DNA of 64,000 nucleotides from Diphasiastrum complanatum. Taxonomy: Eukaryota > Streptophyta > Lycopodiopsida > Lycopodiales > Lycopodiaceae. The notes beneath the pieces are model-generated. The model was given only the letters and a program-made list of their open reading frames with translations, searched no databases and had not been told where the DNA came from. Shown one piece after another: positions 31,049-42,878 of the stretch. The first letter of the stretch is position 1. Every line of letters starts with the position of its first letter. Made by a program: the position numbers and the translations under genes. The stretch lies in the NCBI GenBank assembly GCA_029204225.1, contig CM055092.1:77602201-77666200 (forward strand), written 5' to 3'.

Positions 31049-31439
31049 ATGTATGGTTGTCTCTGATTCCTGAATTATTTCTACATTCTCTTCATATCAG
31101 ATTATCAGTATTAGAGGATTGCATGGCTAAAAAATATTTTCTTATTGCATTTAGTTTGTGTCAGAATGCATGCATCTCTGTATTGCTTTTGTAACTAGTA
31201 GAAATTGTCTAAGAATTCAATACTTTATGTTTGGCTACGTAATCACTTAGTATCTAGCAAAAGTTAGCTGCTAAAGATTGAACGTGATTTCCATCACTAC
31301 TGCTTTGTTCAATTTTTGATAGGCATAGTCATGCATTGGAAGTAGGAAGTTTCTGCATTCTATTACTCAACTATTTTCAACAAGACACTCCAAAAGATAT
31401 ATGAATCCAAGAATACTTCAAGGTCGCTATCCTTGAAGA

Positions 31440-31972
31440 ATTAAATCCTCCAATGCTTCCAAGCTAAAGGAAAGAGTGGTCATTCATATGTATTGAGAGT
31501 TAAGGACTTAAATAAGGAGCTTGCTTATATAGGAGATTCCATTAAGGAATGTGAACTTGTTCAACTAATCTTGAATGGACTAAGTGTGCATTTTGCTAAC
31601 TTGGTGCAAGGCTATACAATTATAGGCAAGTTGCCCTCACTTGAAGATCTCCAAGGAGTCCTCATGGCTGAAGAGAGTAGGAGAACTCACATCAAGTCAA
31701 GGATGAATAAGCTCTCCCTCAATGATGGAGATGACAAGGCTCTTTTCATCAAGAGCAAAGGCAAATCCAAAGGCAAAGGAGCTGCATTCAAGAGGAACCA
31801 AGTCAAAGGTGAAGATCAAGAAGGATCTTCAAGTCCAAGCTTGAGCAAGCCAAAGAAGGATAAGTCAAAGAACAAGTGCTACTTTTGTAACAAGATGGGG
31901 CACTACACTTCTAGGAGTGCTTCATGTTGGGGACATGAAATGGAAATTATCAACTCTGATACCACTCTGTAG
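31440..31972 (+). pseudogene. copia gag fragment
   Basis: Reads ECELVQLILNGLSVHFANLV, LPSLEDLQGVLMAEESRRTH, a Lys/Ser-rich linker and zinc knuckle CYFCNKMGHYTSRS, where the last Cys is Ser. The N-terminus is missing. Just downstream CTCTGATACCACT, the reverse of a primer-binding site, is followed by TGTAGGGGAGAC, so a minus-strand element starts against it at about 31960-31971. Confidence 0.75.
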
Positions 31973-33061
31973 GGGAGACTTCTAAACAAAGTCCCAACGA
32001 ACAAGAGAAAGACAATGAATACTATGAAAAATAGTGATAATTGTGTTTAACAAGATTGTGGATTACTTAGAGAACGGAGATTATGAGCTGTTCTTGAACA
32101 AGATTATCAGTGTAGGAGTCTTAGACTACCATGAAAGAGAGATTGCAAAAACAATTAGGCGTTTGAGATCCTGCCCAATTTGCATCTGTGTAACCACTGA
32201 GTAGATTGATTTTGTTGTTGTCGACTGCTCCATAACAAATGCAAAATTGCAATTAATCAAATTATATCTGACTAACATATTGTAGATGTACCTCTATAGA
32301 GTAATGTAGATTAACTTTCGATTTCTGTCTCTGTGGATTTAAATACCAAGGCAGAAATGAGCTTTGCCCAGATCGGTCATGTCGAATTTAGAAGGTAGCA
32401 TTGTCTTGTCTTCTTTTATCAGATTGGAACTGTTGTTGAAAAGCAATGTATCATCCACGTATAAAGTGATAATGATAAAAAACTTTCACACTATCTTTAA
32501 GTAAACATTTGAATTTGAAGAGCTAGGTGTGTAGCCGTGATCGATAAGAAAAGTATTGATCCTTTGAAACCATGCTCGAGCAGATTGCTTCAAGCCAAAA
32601 AGTGCCTTATGGAGTTTACACACATGATTGTGTCTACCCTCGATAATATAACCTTCGGGTTGCACCATGTAAATGTCTTCTTCAATAACTCCATTGAGAT
32701 ATGTTGTTTGTACATCCATTTGATGTATTTCCAAATCTGCTGCAGCAGCAAACGACAATAAAAGTCGAATAGAAGAATGCTTGACTATTGGACTAAAAGT
32801 CTCAGTGTAATTGACATTGTATACCTGAGAAAATCCTCTAGCGACAAGTTGGGCTTTTCTTCTGTCAATGCTTCCGTCTGCTTTGTACTTGAATTTGGAA
32901 ATCCATTTGCAATCAACTACGTTTTTGCTAGCAGGTAATTCGACAATCGTCCATGCCTGGTTCTTGATAAGAAATGATTACTCTTTATCCATAGATTCTT
33001 TCCAGATATCTGAATTTGGCTGACTGAGTGTCTCTTTTGTTAAAATTGAAAAACAATCCAT
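31971..33061 (-). pseudogene. copia RT and RNase H fragment with LTR piece
   Basis: From right to left: ATG-like lead MDCFSILTKETL, VVDCKWISKFKYKADGSIDR, LVARGFSQVYNVNYTETFSP, EIHQMDVQTTYLNGVIEEDI, KLHKALFGLKQSARAWFQRI, a degraded palm, KFDMTDLGKAHFCLGI and RNase H LSGYTDANWAGS near 32165. Several stops break it. Sequence from about 31971 to 32140 follows a reversed primer-binding site and may be an LTR piece of the same element, which implies a large internal deletion. Confidence 0.78.
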
Positions 33062-33769
33062 ATTGATTTCTTGGCTTGCTACAAATGTTGTACCATGCAA
33101 GTATGTAGCTCATTAATGCAAAATGCCAAGTTTGGCCTACATAGAACTCGAGCTACATGGTTATGTATTATCTACTTTGATAAATGCAACTTGCATATAG
33201 TTTGTAGACATAGAATGAGCATGATTATGCTTGTAGAAACTCGTGGCAATTCACATGCATTAATTGTAAGTGATCCATAGTGACATGCAAGGCTTGCACA
33301 AAGTGTAATGGACACATGCATGATGATTTGGACATTTCTAGTTAGAACTAGTACACTTTTAAAATGTTGGTAGAATTTCATGCATGACAAGTGACAAATG
33401 TCACATAGACTCTAGATGTCATTTTGGAATGGATAGATGTGGTTCTACCTCGAGCTACCTCAAACTCCATAAATATGTGTAGCTCTCCACATGATCAATG
33501 ATAAAGAACCAAAGTTTTGTAGCTATCTCATGCCATTTTGGATCTAAACAAATATTGCTTGTTATCTCTCTAGATTTCTCTCTCTGACTCGTGTTGAGGC
33601 TAATGCTCATACACTGAAATCTTGTACTTTTATTCATTCTTTGATTTATTGCTATTATATTTTGTTGATTAGCATGCTAGATTGTGAATTAGCCATTTCT
33701 TTTGAACTAGATTTTGTTGATCAATCTAGAATCAGGTTATAGTGCCAATCATAAAGCTTAATTAATATC
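33062..33769. other. Non-coding, nothing recognised
   Basis: AT-rich sequence between two minus-strand copia fragments. No LTR partner, tRNA or credible ORF was seen. Confidence 0.4.
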
Positions 33770-34750
33770 AGTCACTTTTGTGGACATTCCCCACACGTGT
33801 GAATTCTGGAAATTTTGTCATCTTTGACAGTCGTCGGCTCGTGAACAAGGTAGGCTGTAGACTCGTCGATATACCTGATAAGTGGTCTGCTAGCTCTTGA
33901 TGATCTTCTGGGAAATAGAGAAAGTTGATCAATTTCATCATATAGTAGTTGCTAAACTGCAACATCATCATCTTATGTTGTTTGTCAAGAGTAGATGAGC
34001 TTGGTCCTTGAAGGAAAATAGTTGACTAAGGAACTGGATGTCAGGAGAATCTGACAGGTCGATGGGCTATGCCTTTTTGTTTGAGGTCTTGAAACTAATC
34101 TTCGATGAAGATGACATCTCGACTAATCAGAATCTTCAACTCGATGGGATCGAACAACTTGTAGGCTTGATCTGAAGTAGTGTAGCTGATGAAAATACAT
34201 TTGATACTCTGGAAGTCGAACTTCTTCCTAAGATCGTGAGGAATTTGTGGTGGAGATGTATTCTCCCCCGTTATTTGACCTCAGTGCTTTGATTCGTTTA
34301 CCAATTTGATTTTTTGCATGCTCTTTGAATTGTCTGAACTTGATGAAAGCCTCTAATTTCTGTTTAATAAAAAAAACAGCTATTCTTCTGGAGAATTCAT
34401 CAATAAAGATAATGAAGTACTTTGCATCTAACAATGAAGGAGTTTGCATAGGTCCACATATATCTGTATGAACAACATCTAATAGACCTTTTGTTGCATG
34501 CCTATGACTTGATCTAAAAGGAATCCTAGTCTGCTTTCCAAGGATGCAGCTATGGCAGACAGGGAGATCAACTTTTCCAGAAAAATAGTCGAGATCAAGA
34601 GCTAGGGATTGTCTGGACATGTTCAAAACAGATGCATAATTTAAGTGTCCTAAGCGATGATGCCATAGTAATGCTTTATTGACAAGAATAGAGGTTTTCA
34701 AGGCTTGACTAGAATCATAATAACAATTATGATCAGTAGCTGCGGAATCC
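33770..34750 (-). pseudogene. copia integrase and linker (element G)
   Basis: Reads protease-like DSAATDH, then a jump to gag-pre-integrase ALLWHHRLGHLNYASVLNMS, CHSCILGKQTRIPFRSSHRH, integrase VVHTDICGPMQTP, FIIFIDEFSRRIAVFFIKQK and ALRSNNGGEYIST. It then loses the integrase core and resumes in the linker: SIKCIFISYTTSDQAYKLFD and ILISRDVIFIED, with stops. The first catalytic Asp region is present; the third acidic residue region is deleted. Confidence 0.82.
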
Positions 34751-34755
34751 AAAAA

Positions 34756-35584
34756 TCACAAATCACTTGAATTCGCATATTTGTCATTGACCATAAAAGT
34801 GCTTTCGTCCATTTCGACTTCAGGAGATGTTGTAACTCTATTTGCTTGTTGATCAGGTTGCTTGGCTGCATTCTTCTCTTTCAGAATTCGGCAATCGTGG
34901 ATCTCATGGTTATTGCGTTTGCAATACTTAAAAAACATCTTCTTCTTCGATAAATGTGGATTTGATGATTGTTCTTGACTTTGAGTCTATTTCTGATTCA
35001 ATGCAGACTGCTTGGAGCTTTTCTGTTTTGTCACTTAGAGCCTTTGTTGACATATAGAGCATGAGAGGAGGAAGTAGACAAAGTGTCTTCGATTATCTTC
35101 TTGTCTGATATGTAGAGGGTAGGCTTGAGAGCAATGTCATAATTGCATCTTGATCATCTATGACTGATCCGACAGTGGCAATTTGTTGCAAGAGATTCTT
35201 AAACTGGTTAATATGATTCTGAAGAGAATCATTATTCAACATCTTGAGTGTGAAGAATTTCCTTCGAAGATGTAACTTAGTAGTTATGTCTCTCACATCA
35301 TATAGTGAGCTCAAGATGTTCCAAACTTCCTTCGAAGTTTTAGCTTCAGCTATATGGCCAATTTGAGTATCTGATATATTGAGGGTAATAAGCGTAAAAG
35401 CTTTACCATCCTCCGATTTCCATTTTGAATCTTCTGTGTCATCTTCAGGTTTTACTTCGATACCTGTAACAACATCCCACAACTCGTTGGCGATTAGCAA
35501 GGTCTTCATCTTAAATTTCCACAAATGATAATTGGATCCATTCAGCTTGTCTGTGATAAGACCAGCCTTACTTTGAGAATCCAT
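34756..35584 (-). pseudogene. copia gag (element G)
   Basis: The ATG at 35584 opens MDSQSKAGLITDKLNGSNYH, a UBN2-type gag: LWDVVTGIEV, TTKLHLRRKFFTLKMLNNDS, MTLLSSLPSTYQ, open for 163 codons to 35093. The C-terminal part has stops, then a zinc knuckle FFKYCKRNNHEIHDCRI in which the first Cys is Phe. Related to gag of elements A and B (LHLRRKFFTL shared), but a different family. Confidence 0.85.
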
Positions 35585-35736
35585 CTAAAATTGAGTTTGT
35601 CGATTGTATCGATGATGCTAAGATGTAGTGATGCCAACAAAAGGAAATCGATTCTCTGATATTGAAAGGATGAAAGGAACTGAAGAATATGATATCAATT
35701 TGGTATCGCAATGGATATCAAGTATTAGAGCTTTTC

Positions 35737-35769
35737 GCTCTGATACCATGTTGGTAAGCTGTGATACCA
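35737..35769 (-). promoter_or_regulatory. Doubled primer-binding site of element G
   Basis: Next to the LTR end (CCGACA) the minus strand reads TGGTATCACAGC, then TTACCAACA, then TGGTATCAGAGC. The 21-bp unit (CCRACATGGTATCASAGC plus three bases) is present twice. The inner copy matches initiator tRNA-Met perfectly; the outer one, at the normal position, has one mismatch. Confidence 0.8.
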
Positions 35770-36540
35770 TGTCGGAAATAGGTGAGTAATAGAGAGCGAA
35801 AACTCCCTACTTCCAATGCATGACTACGCCTATCAAAAATTGAACAAAGCAGTAGTGATGGAAATCACGTTCAATCTTTAGCAACTACTTTCGCTAGATA
35901 CTAAGTGATTACGTAGCCAAACATAAAGTATTGAATTCTCAAACAATTTCTACCAATTACAAAAGCAATACAAAGATGCATGCATTTTGACACAAACTAA
36001 ACGCAATAAGAAAATAGTATTGATTCAAAAAAACAAGATTAGATGCTAATGAGTGCAAGACAACAGCGGATAGAAATCGCGCACTCTAAAGCTGTTTCTG
36101 AGTAACTGAGAATAAGTTTGAAATAAGCAACTCTACTGATAAGCAGTAGTGCAATAGCAACTCTAAAATAAATTTTTAAAAGACTGAGCTAGAATGCTCA
36201 AGAGAGTTCAAGCTTGAAAGCTTGATAGAGAGCTAACAACAATACTTTCTGATTGTGAATGATTTGCTTGATGAGAGCACAAGAAATGTCATGTAATAAC
36301 ACTCAACTCCTTCACAATTCACAATGTTGATTGATCACTGATAATGAGATGTATGAATAGCCTATTTATACTAAGTCTTTAGGTCTTCAAATGCGATTGC
36401 CAGTTGGCTGGAGTCTGCTGGCATTCAAAAATAATTGTTAATAAGCAGTTACGATTGCCATAAACAGTTTTCTGCATAAATGAACTAAAACTGTCACTCT
36501 GCATAAATGAACTAAAACTGCCATAGGCAACAGTGTGACA
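35770..36540 (-). repeat. 5' LTR of element G (771 bp)
   Basis: On the minus strand it starts TGTCACACTGTTGCC and ends TCACCTATTTCCGACA. TATA box TATAAATA at 36363-36370 (minus). Near the start CTGCATAAATGAACTAAAAC occurs twice in tandem (about 30 bp). The R/U5 part matches 31080-31382 in the opposite orientation. Confidence 0.82.
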
Positions 36541-36559
36541 GGTGAAGAGACAAGGTCAG

Positions 36560-37700
36560 TGATTGAAGAAGATCAGCAAGCATTTGATAGGAGAAAACGA
36601 AAAGCCTAGAATGTCATCAACTTATAAGTTAGAGATGCACTTATTCCCTATATTTTAGATTTAGAAGGACCAAAAGAAGCGTGGGATACATTGAAGGCAT
36701 TGTTTGAAACGAAAATACATCTCGAATACTGTTTCTGAAGACGAAGTTGCATACATTGCGGATGGATGATGGTGCAACTATTTCCGATCACATACTGAAG
36801 ATCAAAGAGATCCGTGACCAATTAGCAGCAGTTGGACAGTGAGTACAAGATCGTGAGATCGTGCAATTGACATTGAATAGTCTGAGTGAGTCACATCAGA
36901 TGTTTGTGACGAGTATAGCCACAAGAGAAAATCTTGCAACCTATGAAGAACTAGGTGGATTGCTTTTGCAAGAAGAGCAACGTCAAGAGAACTTGAATCA
37001 TCGTAACAGGAGCTATGATCAAGCTCTTGCAGTTAGAGGACGAGGTGGAAGATTTGGCCATGGAAGGTATCAATAGAGAGGAGGAAACTCAAGCCGGGGA
37101 TCATTTCAACAATTTCATGAGCAAGTCAATGATAGTACGAACCGAGGCAATTGGAATCAAGGCCGAGGTCAAGGATGCGGCTATTCAAGGCAAAATAAAC
37201 TTGAAAATTGTAGGTACTACAATAAACATGGCCACTGGGAGCATAAATGCTTCAAGAAATAGAAGGAGATGGAACAAAGAAAAGACAAATGGCAAGCGAG
37301 AAATTATGCTGATCAACATCAATTTGATGACTATTATTATGAAGACAATTATACTGATCAACATCAATACGATGATGATCAATATGAAGATGATACTGGT
37401 GAGAGTTCAAAATTGTTCATTACAGGATAATGACAAGTGGTGAAGCCAAGGATACATGGTACATTGATAGTGGTGAAAAAACACATGACTTCAAGGAAAG
37501 AGTGGTTTTCAGAACTAAAGGAAACTGACAATGGTGATGAAGTTGGACAAGCTGATGGCAAATTGCTATCTATTAAAGGAGTTGTAGTGGTACCAGTGAA
37601 ATTAGCCAGTGGGAAGATAAAGCAGATAATCAATGTGCAATATATACCTGGCTTAGCTAACAATCTACTATCTGTTGGGACGATGGCTGATCAACAACTC
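36560..37700 (+). pseudogene. copia gag and protease remnant (element H)
   Basis: Reads IEEDQQAFDRRKRKA, LEGPKEAWDTLKALFETK, MDDGATISDHILKIKEIRDQ, LTLNSLSESHQMFVTSIATR, VRGRGGRFGHGRYQ, a zinc knuckle CRYYNKHGHWEHKCF (second Cys is Tyr), an Asp/Tyr/Gln-rich acid stretch and WYIDSG of the protease (Asp kept). Stops and frameshifts occur near 36615, 36630, 36841, 37075, 37262 and 37430. Confidence 0.83.
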
Positions 37701-39320
37701 AAGGTGGAAAGAAACCTAATGTTTCTCATTTACGAGTATTTGGTTGTGATGCTTACGCTCATGTACCTGATGAAAAATGATAGAAGCTAGATGCAAAAGT
37801 TGTTAAGTGTATTTTCCTTGGATATGATGAAAGAGCCAAGGCATACAGGATGTATGACACAGATGCACAAAAGATCATGATTTCCAGAGATGCTACTTTT
37901 GATGAGATGGGTCAAAATGACCAAATAAAATTGACAATTGATCCCTTTGATGATAAAGCTAAAGTGCAAGTGAAGGAAGAAGTTGGTGTCGATATGGAAG
38001 AGCCAATGGAAAAAGATAGGGTCAATAATGAGATTCCTAGGAGAGTGCCTAAGTGGTACTTGTCAGTAACAAGTGATGCTAATAAGGGAGATACTCCCGA
38101 ATCAAGTGAGCAGGGAGAGCTTAGAAGATCAAGTAGAAATCAAAAACCTCCTGCAAGATTAGAGATGAATCTAGCCCTAATGGGTTCTGTGCTCAAGGCT
38201 CAAGAACCAAAAACTTTTGATAAAGCAAAGGAGCACAAGGAGTGGCATGAAGCTATGGAAACAAAAATGGAAGCTATAACGAAACATAGGACGTGGAACT
38301 TGGTTGAGCTACCTGACGATAAGATGCCTATCACTTGCAAATGGATATACAAGATCAAAGATGGAGCTGATGGGCAACTCAACAAGTACAAAGCACGGTT
38401 GGTTGCGAGAGGATTTGAGCAGCAGGAAGGTATTGATTTTGAGGAAATCTTTGCACCCGTAGCTAAGATGGTACCTATACGTTCTATCATTGCTATTTCT
38501 GTTTTCTATGGTTGGAAGATCTAGCAAATGGACGTTAAATCTGCTTTTCTTAATGGAGTGCTGGATGAAGAGGTGTACTTAGTACAACCTCAAGGATTTG
38601 TTGAGCCAGGGAGAGAGCATCTCGTTTGTAAGCTCAACAAAGCCATTTATGGATTGAAACAAGCACCACAGGCGTGGTACTCTTGCATTGATGAACACTT
38701 CAAGCAAAGGGGAATGGTAAAGAGTGATGCTGATCCTAATCTTTACATTCTAAGGCAAGACTCAGATATAGTGTTCATTGTGTTGTACGTGGATGATTTG
38801 ATTATTACAAGAAGTAATGAGATCTTAATTGATGAGATAAAATTAGATCTTTCCAATGCTTTTGACATGAGTGCTCTAGGATTGATGCACTATTGTCTTG
38901 GCATTGAAGTATGGCAAAAGAAAGACATGGTCTTTCTTACACAATGCAAATATGCACGAGATTTGCTTTATAAGTTCAATATGCAGGATTGTAAGCCTTT
39001 GAGTACACCTATGGATGTCAACATGAACCTTACTGCATATGATGAATCTGAGAAAGTGGATGCTTATTTGTATAGACAACTGGTGGGTAGTTTGATTTAT
39101 TTGACACACACACGACCTGATATTTCTTATGCTGTTGGTGTTCTTAGTCAATTTATGCAAGATCCTAGTCAAGCACATTGGAAGTCTGCTAAATGTATTC
39201 TCAGATACATTTGAGGGACATTGAATTTTGGTTTAAAGTATAATCAGCCTGAAGCGCCAATGTTGGTAGGTTATACAGATGCCAATGTTGGTAGTTTATC
39301 ATTAGGTAGATGTAAATTTG
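37701..39320 (+). pseudogene. copia linker, RT and truncated RNase H (element H)
   Basis: Linker VFGCDAYAHVPDEK-like (frame-shifted), [20 protein letters not shown], then [42 protein letters not shown], a stop at 38522, MDVKSAFLNGVLDEEVYLVQ, KLNKAIYGLKQAPQAWYSCI and palm VLYVDDLIITRS with YVDD intact, KYARDLLYKFNMQDC, SYAVGVLSQFMQDPSQAHWK. A stop follows at 39212 and RNase H ends after VGYTDANVG. The two largest open segments are 37850-38524 and 38528-39214. Confidence 0.9.
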
Positions 39321-39353
39321 AGAGGTAGATGTAATTTTATCATTGAGAGAGAG

Positions 39354-39616
39354 CGTAAAAAATCAATGATAAACTTCATTGTTACTGTTTACAAGGTACA
39401 TTAATGTTGACAACTGTGACCAGCTGTCAATAGCCGTAGGCTAATCTATTAGTCTACTCGTAGGTTTTCTCTCTCTATCAGGGGTTCAGGATCTATTTGT
39501 ACATTTTACATTCTGTATGAGTTAGTGTGATAGAGTGAGAGTGCGTGTTCTTCTTCCGCCTTCTTGTGGTGATTGCTTATGGTGAATGCTTGATATTGCA
39601 TATCTAATTCTTGACA
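39354..39616 (+). repeat. 3' LTR of element H
   Basis: Matches the 262-bp LTR of element I (ATCAATGATAAACTTCATTG ... ATCTAATTCTTGACA). The first bases are mutated (CGTAAAAAATC in place of TGTTAGAAATC). A purine tract GAGAGAGAG precedes it. Confidence 0.85.
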
Positions 39617-40482
39617 CTTATATGTAAAAAGACTAAGTATAGTTTCTCTATCTGTCTAGAGAGAGAAAATAGTTAGAAAACCATATTGATGCATATGAAA
39701 ATCAAAATGTAGTGATGTTAATAATGGAGATGATTGTGTATAGATAAATGTGGTTTGTGAGAGACAAAATATTTATTAAATCATCAGTATACTAATAGAG
39801 TAGGTGGAAATGTAACCATATGGAAAAGGCATGGACATCATGTGCAATTAAAAAAATTGGCTGTAGAAAAGAAAAAATTGAGCTGGCATTTTTGTTTTCA
39901 ATTTTCACAATTAGTAATGAAGTTAAGAGTTTAAAAGTGTAATGGAAGAGTATTTATCTACAAGGACTATTGATTAAGATTTTGTTATTTTATGTAGATT
40001 ATTGACTTAATATAAAGTTAAACACTTGTTCTATTTTGATTTTTTTAATCACCATATCTTATTATAAAACCTGAAAATCTGATTATTTTGAAATGAAAGT
40101 TGAGACATTGAGGAAATGAAAATGACACCTTGAAGTTAGGATGACAACAATGCTAGCCAAGTCCCAAACGATGGATATATCTCATAATTTTCTATGAAAT
40201 ATAATGACTAGTATGGAGGAGTACAAATAATGCAAGTTTTGTAATAGTAGGATATTATAGTCCTATGTAGTGAGTTGGTCAAGAGTTTCTTTCCTCTCCA
40301 TGGGATCAGGGATTTGACTCCAATTCATCATACAAATGAGAAAAAAAAATAATAATATAAAAAAACTAGAATATTCCAACAGTGTGATTGCATTTCCAGT
40401 TGTTTGTTCACCCTAGGATATTGTTAATACCTAAGTGCAAGGACAATACTCTATAAATGTGGAGCTTGCACACGTGTGTGTG

Positions 40483-40560
<78 letters not shown>

Positions 40561-42878
40561 ATTTTCTACAATATTCTGCTGTATACTTATCACCACTTTG
40601 GCATCATTAAAAATGATTTATTCTTGTGATGTGACACAAGTGGTACTAGAGGTAAAGTAGACTTTAAAAAAATAGATGAGTACGCATATCTTAAACTTGA
40701 AGAGATATTTTCTATAGGAATCTTAATATCCTTTCTATTTATGCTTCCAAGCAAATTCAAAATGAACAACTAAATTCAATCTCACTTATTTATGACATTG
40801 AGCTAAAAAGAGGACCACTTGGAAAAAAAAACTATGTCACTACTAAGATGTACATAACGAAAATTTTGCTTTTTCTCCCAAAACCTTCTAGCTCCTTAAA
40901 ACAAACTATAAAATCATAATATCTCATATTCTATTTCAAAATCAATAGCTTAGATAGTTCTGAGATTCTAACTTATCGGCCTTCCATTTTGTTTTTTAGC
41001 TTTTTACATACATGACATACAATGTCTTACATGTTCCAAGTGTGTGTTTGAGTTAGTTCTTATTTTTAATGCATAGCACATATTTCTTATGTCAGAAAAC
41101 TCAATTAATGCAAGTAGTGTAAACATGATAACATAAAAATACAAGATTTTCTCCTACATATAAAAAGTGTAGGTTTTTATTCCAAGTAAAGAATTTTGAT
41201 GTGATACTATGAAAGAGATAAGGACTATGATGTTATGCATATAAATTTTATTAGTCAATGAGGGTTACTATATTTTTGTGAGCTAATTTAAAAAAAGTGA
41301 GATCATTCTTTGTAAAAGTCTATAGATATCCTTGATTGTTTTAATTTGAATAGTGTAACAGAAATAAAAATCTACATATTAATCATCTCGATGTTGCACC
41401 TCTAAGAATACAATCTAGGTTTTTGGTAGGACACAAGTCTTTCACCTTCCACATAAGTTGTGATGATTTATAATCGCTTGATCATAGTAGATGATGTACT
41501 TGACATAATAGTGACAATTTATGATGGTTATTAAATTATTAATTTTTATTTTTTTGATACATTTTAATTTTATTATTGTTGATACTCTTTCATTTTAGTG
41601 CATCTGAATCTAAATGAGGTCTCTTCAATAATTAATAAACACATTTTCAACAGTGATTACTTAAATGTCTATGAACTTAATTTAATGTATAATATGTTTT
41701 TGGGCATTTTGTGTCATCTTTGAATTTGATCTATTATAGCATTGAAATTATATCATAAGTTTTCATTCTCCTAAATAGGGAGAATAGGAATTTAGTCATC
41801 CCAAAACACATTTAGCATATTATTTGTAAGGAGAAAAGTAAAATAAAAAGTTACTAGGTTGTAAGTTTAGTGAAAGTGAATATTTACACGCATTGTTTCC
41901 AATAACCATGGAGATTTTTAATAGGCATGTATAGTTCTTGAATATATGCTATAAAACAATCTCTATGACAATTTTTTTTCTCAAGAAGATTAAAGATGGA
42001 TTAGAAACCTTTACAAATGTAAACAAAAGAAGAACAAACTCAAAGTGAGGAAACTTCATCAAGCTCAATGAAAAGTACGAGAGATGAGAAAATCACTTAA
42101 TTCAATTTCCCTTCAATTCCCATCTAACCAGATATTTGAGAGATCGATAGCCTTTGAGACAATGCCAAAAATAGTTAATATGAGCGTCAAAATCCAAGGT
42201 GCAAAGCACTCTAAAATTCACATGAAATCGTGTAATGAAAAGAACAATAATAGAATTCTTGAAAGGCAAGTGGTAGAAAAAGAAAAAAGTGTTTCACAGT
42301 TTCACTTAAAACTTTGCACTTAGAGCATAAGTGAGAAGAGTTTTCTATATTTGGAATAGACAAGAAGAGCTTGTAGGATGATTCTAAGAGTAAAGTTTTT
42401 CAGTTTGGTAGGCTTGATCTTACAAGTGCACCGAAATATGGTTTTCCAATATGAAGGAGAATCATATGTATTTCAATTGAAATCGAACCAAAGAAGTGAA
42501 GTTTTTTCTAAAATTGTGCTTAAAATAGAAGAATAGAAGAGTTTGCATGATTCCTCATAGGCTTTATAGAACCCCTTAGAGCTACAGATATTTGGGGGTG
42601 TGTGTCTTTGTAGGCTTGATCTTTGGATTTCATCATAGTGTTACCAGAGCAAGTCTTGTAGTGCGATAAAAAAGTGGAATGGATTTTCCTTATTTCCAAT
42701 TTTTGTCGAAAAATTGTTGCTTTTTGGCTAGTATCATTCACAGTGGTATTACCATATTTAAGTAAGGCTACTTCTCAACAATTTGTGAAATCGGCATTCA
42801 AAGTACCATTTACAAAAGTCAAGAGTTTGACTTCTTTGAGTTTGAAATTCCAACTTGAACCATATTTGGAAGTGAAAC
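39617..42878. other. AT-rich non-coding stretch
   Basis: No credible protein gene, tRNA or LTR pair was recognised over 3.2 kb. It contains a CA microsatellite (40486-40558) and many A/T runs. The longest open frames are short and of biased composition. Confidence 0.5.
40486..40558 (+). repeat. (AC)n microsatellite, about 36 units
   Basis: Uninterrupted AC/CA dinucleotides, preceded by a short GT run (CGTGTGTGTG), so the flank can pair with it as a hairpin. Confidence 0.98.

Larger units (their letters stand above)
27198..31382 (+). repeat. Probable solo LTR (about 0.9 kb) split by element E
   Basis: The left end TGTTGAAATACAC at 27198 and right end TTTTCAACA at 31382 form perfect inverted ends, and GACACTC occurs beside both (27191-27197 and, one base off, 31384-31390). 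The right part (about 31080-31382) matches, inverted, the LTR of element G (35770-36035). A TATA-like CTATATATG lies near 27335. Element E fills the middle. The pairing of the two halves as one LTR is inference. Confidence 0.5.
33770..36540 (-). mobile_element. Ty1/copia element G, 3'-truncated
   Basis: From right to left: a 771-bp LTR, doubled primer-binding site, gag, zinc knuckle, protease remnant, gag-pre-integrase, integrase start and linker, ending near 33770 without RT. The right LTR end lies against element H gag, so G seems to have inserted into H and removed its 5' part. Confidence 0.85.
36541..39616 (+). mobile_element. Ty1/copia element H (same family as I), 5'-truncated
   Basis: Gag (without its start), protease remnant, linker, RT, a truncated RNase H and a 3' LTR, all plus strand. 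Protein and LTR match element I closely. A deletion joins the segment after the protease directly to the linker, removing integrase. The 5' LTR is absent, replaced by element G. Confidence 0.88.

Noticed and set aside
40408-40629. Long open frames across the CA tract
   Set aside because: Translations are poly-His-Thr or poly-Val-Cys from the microsatellite and have no other coding signal.
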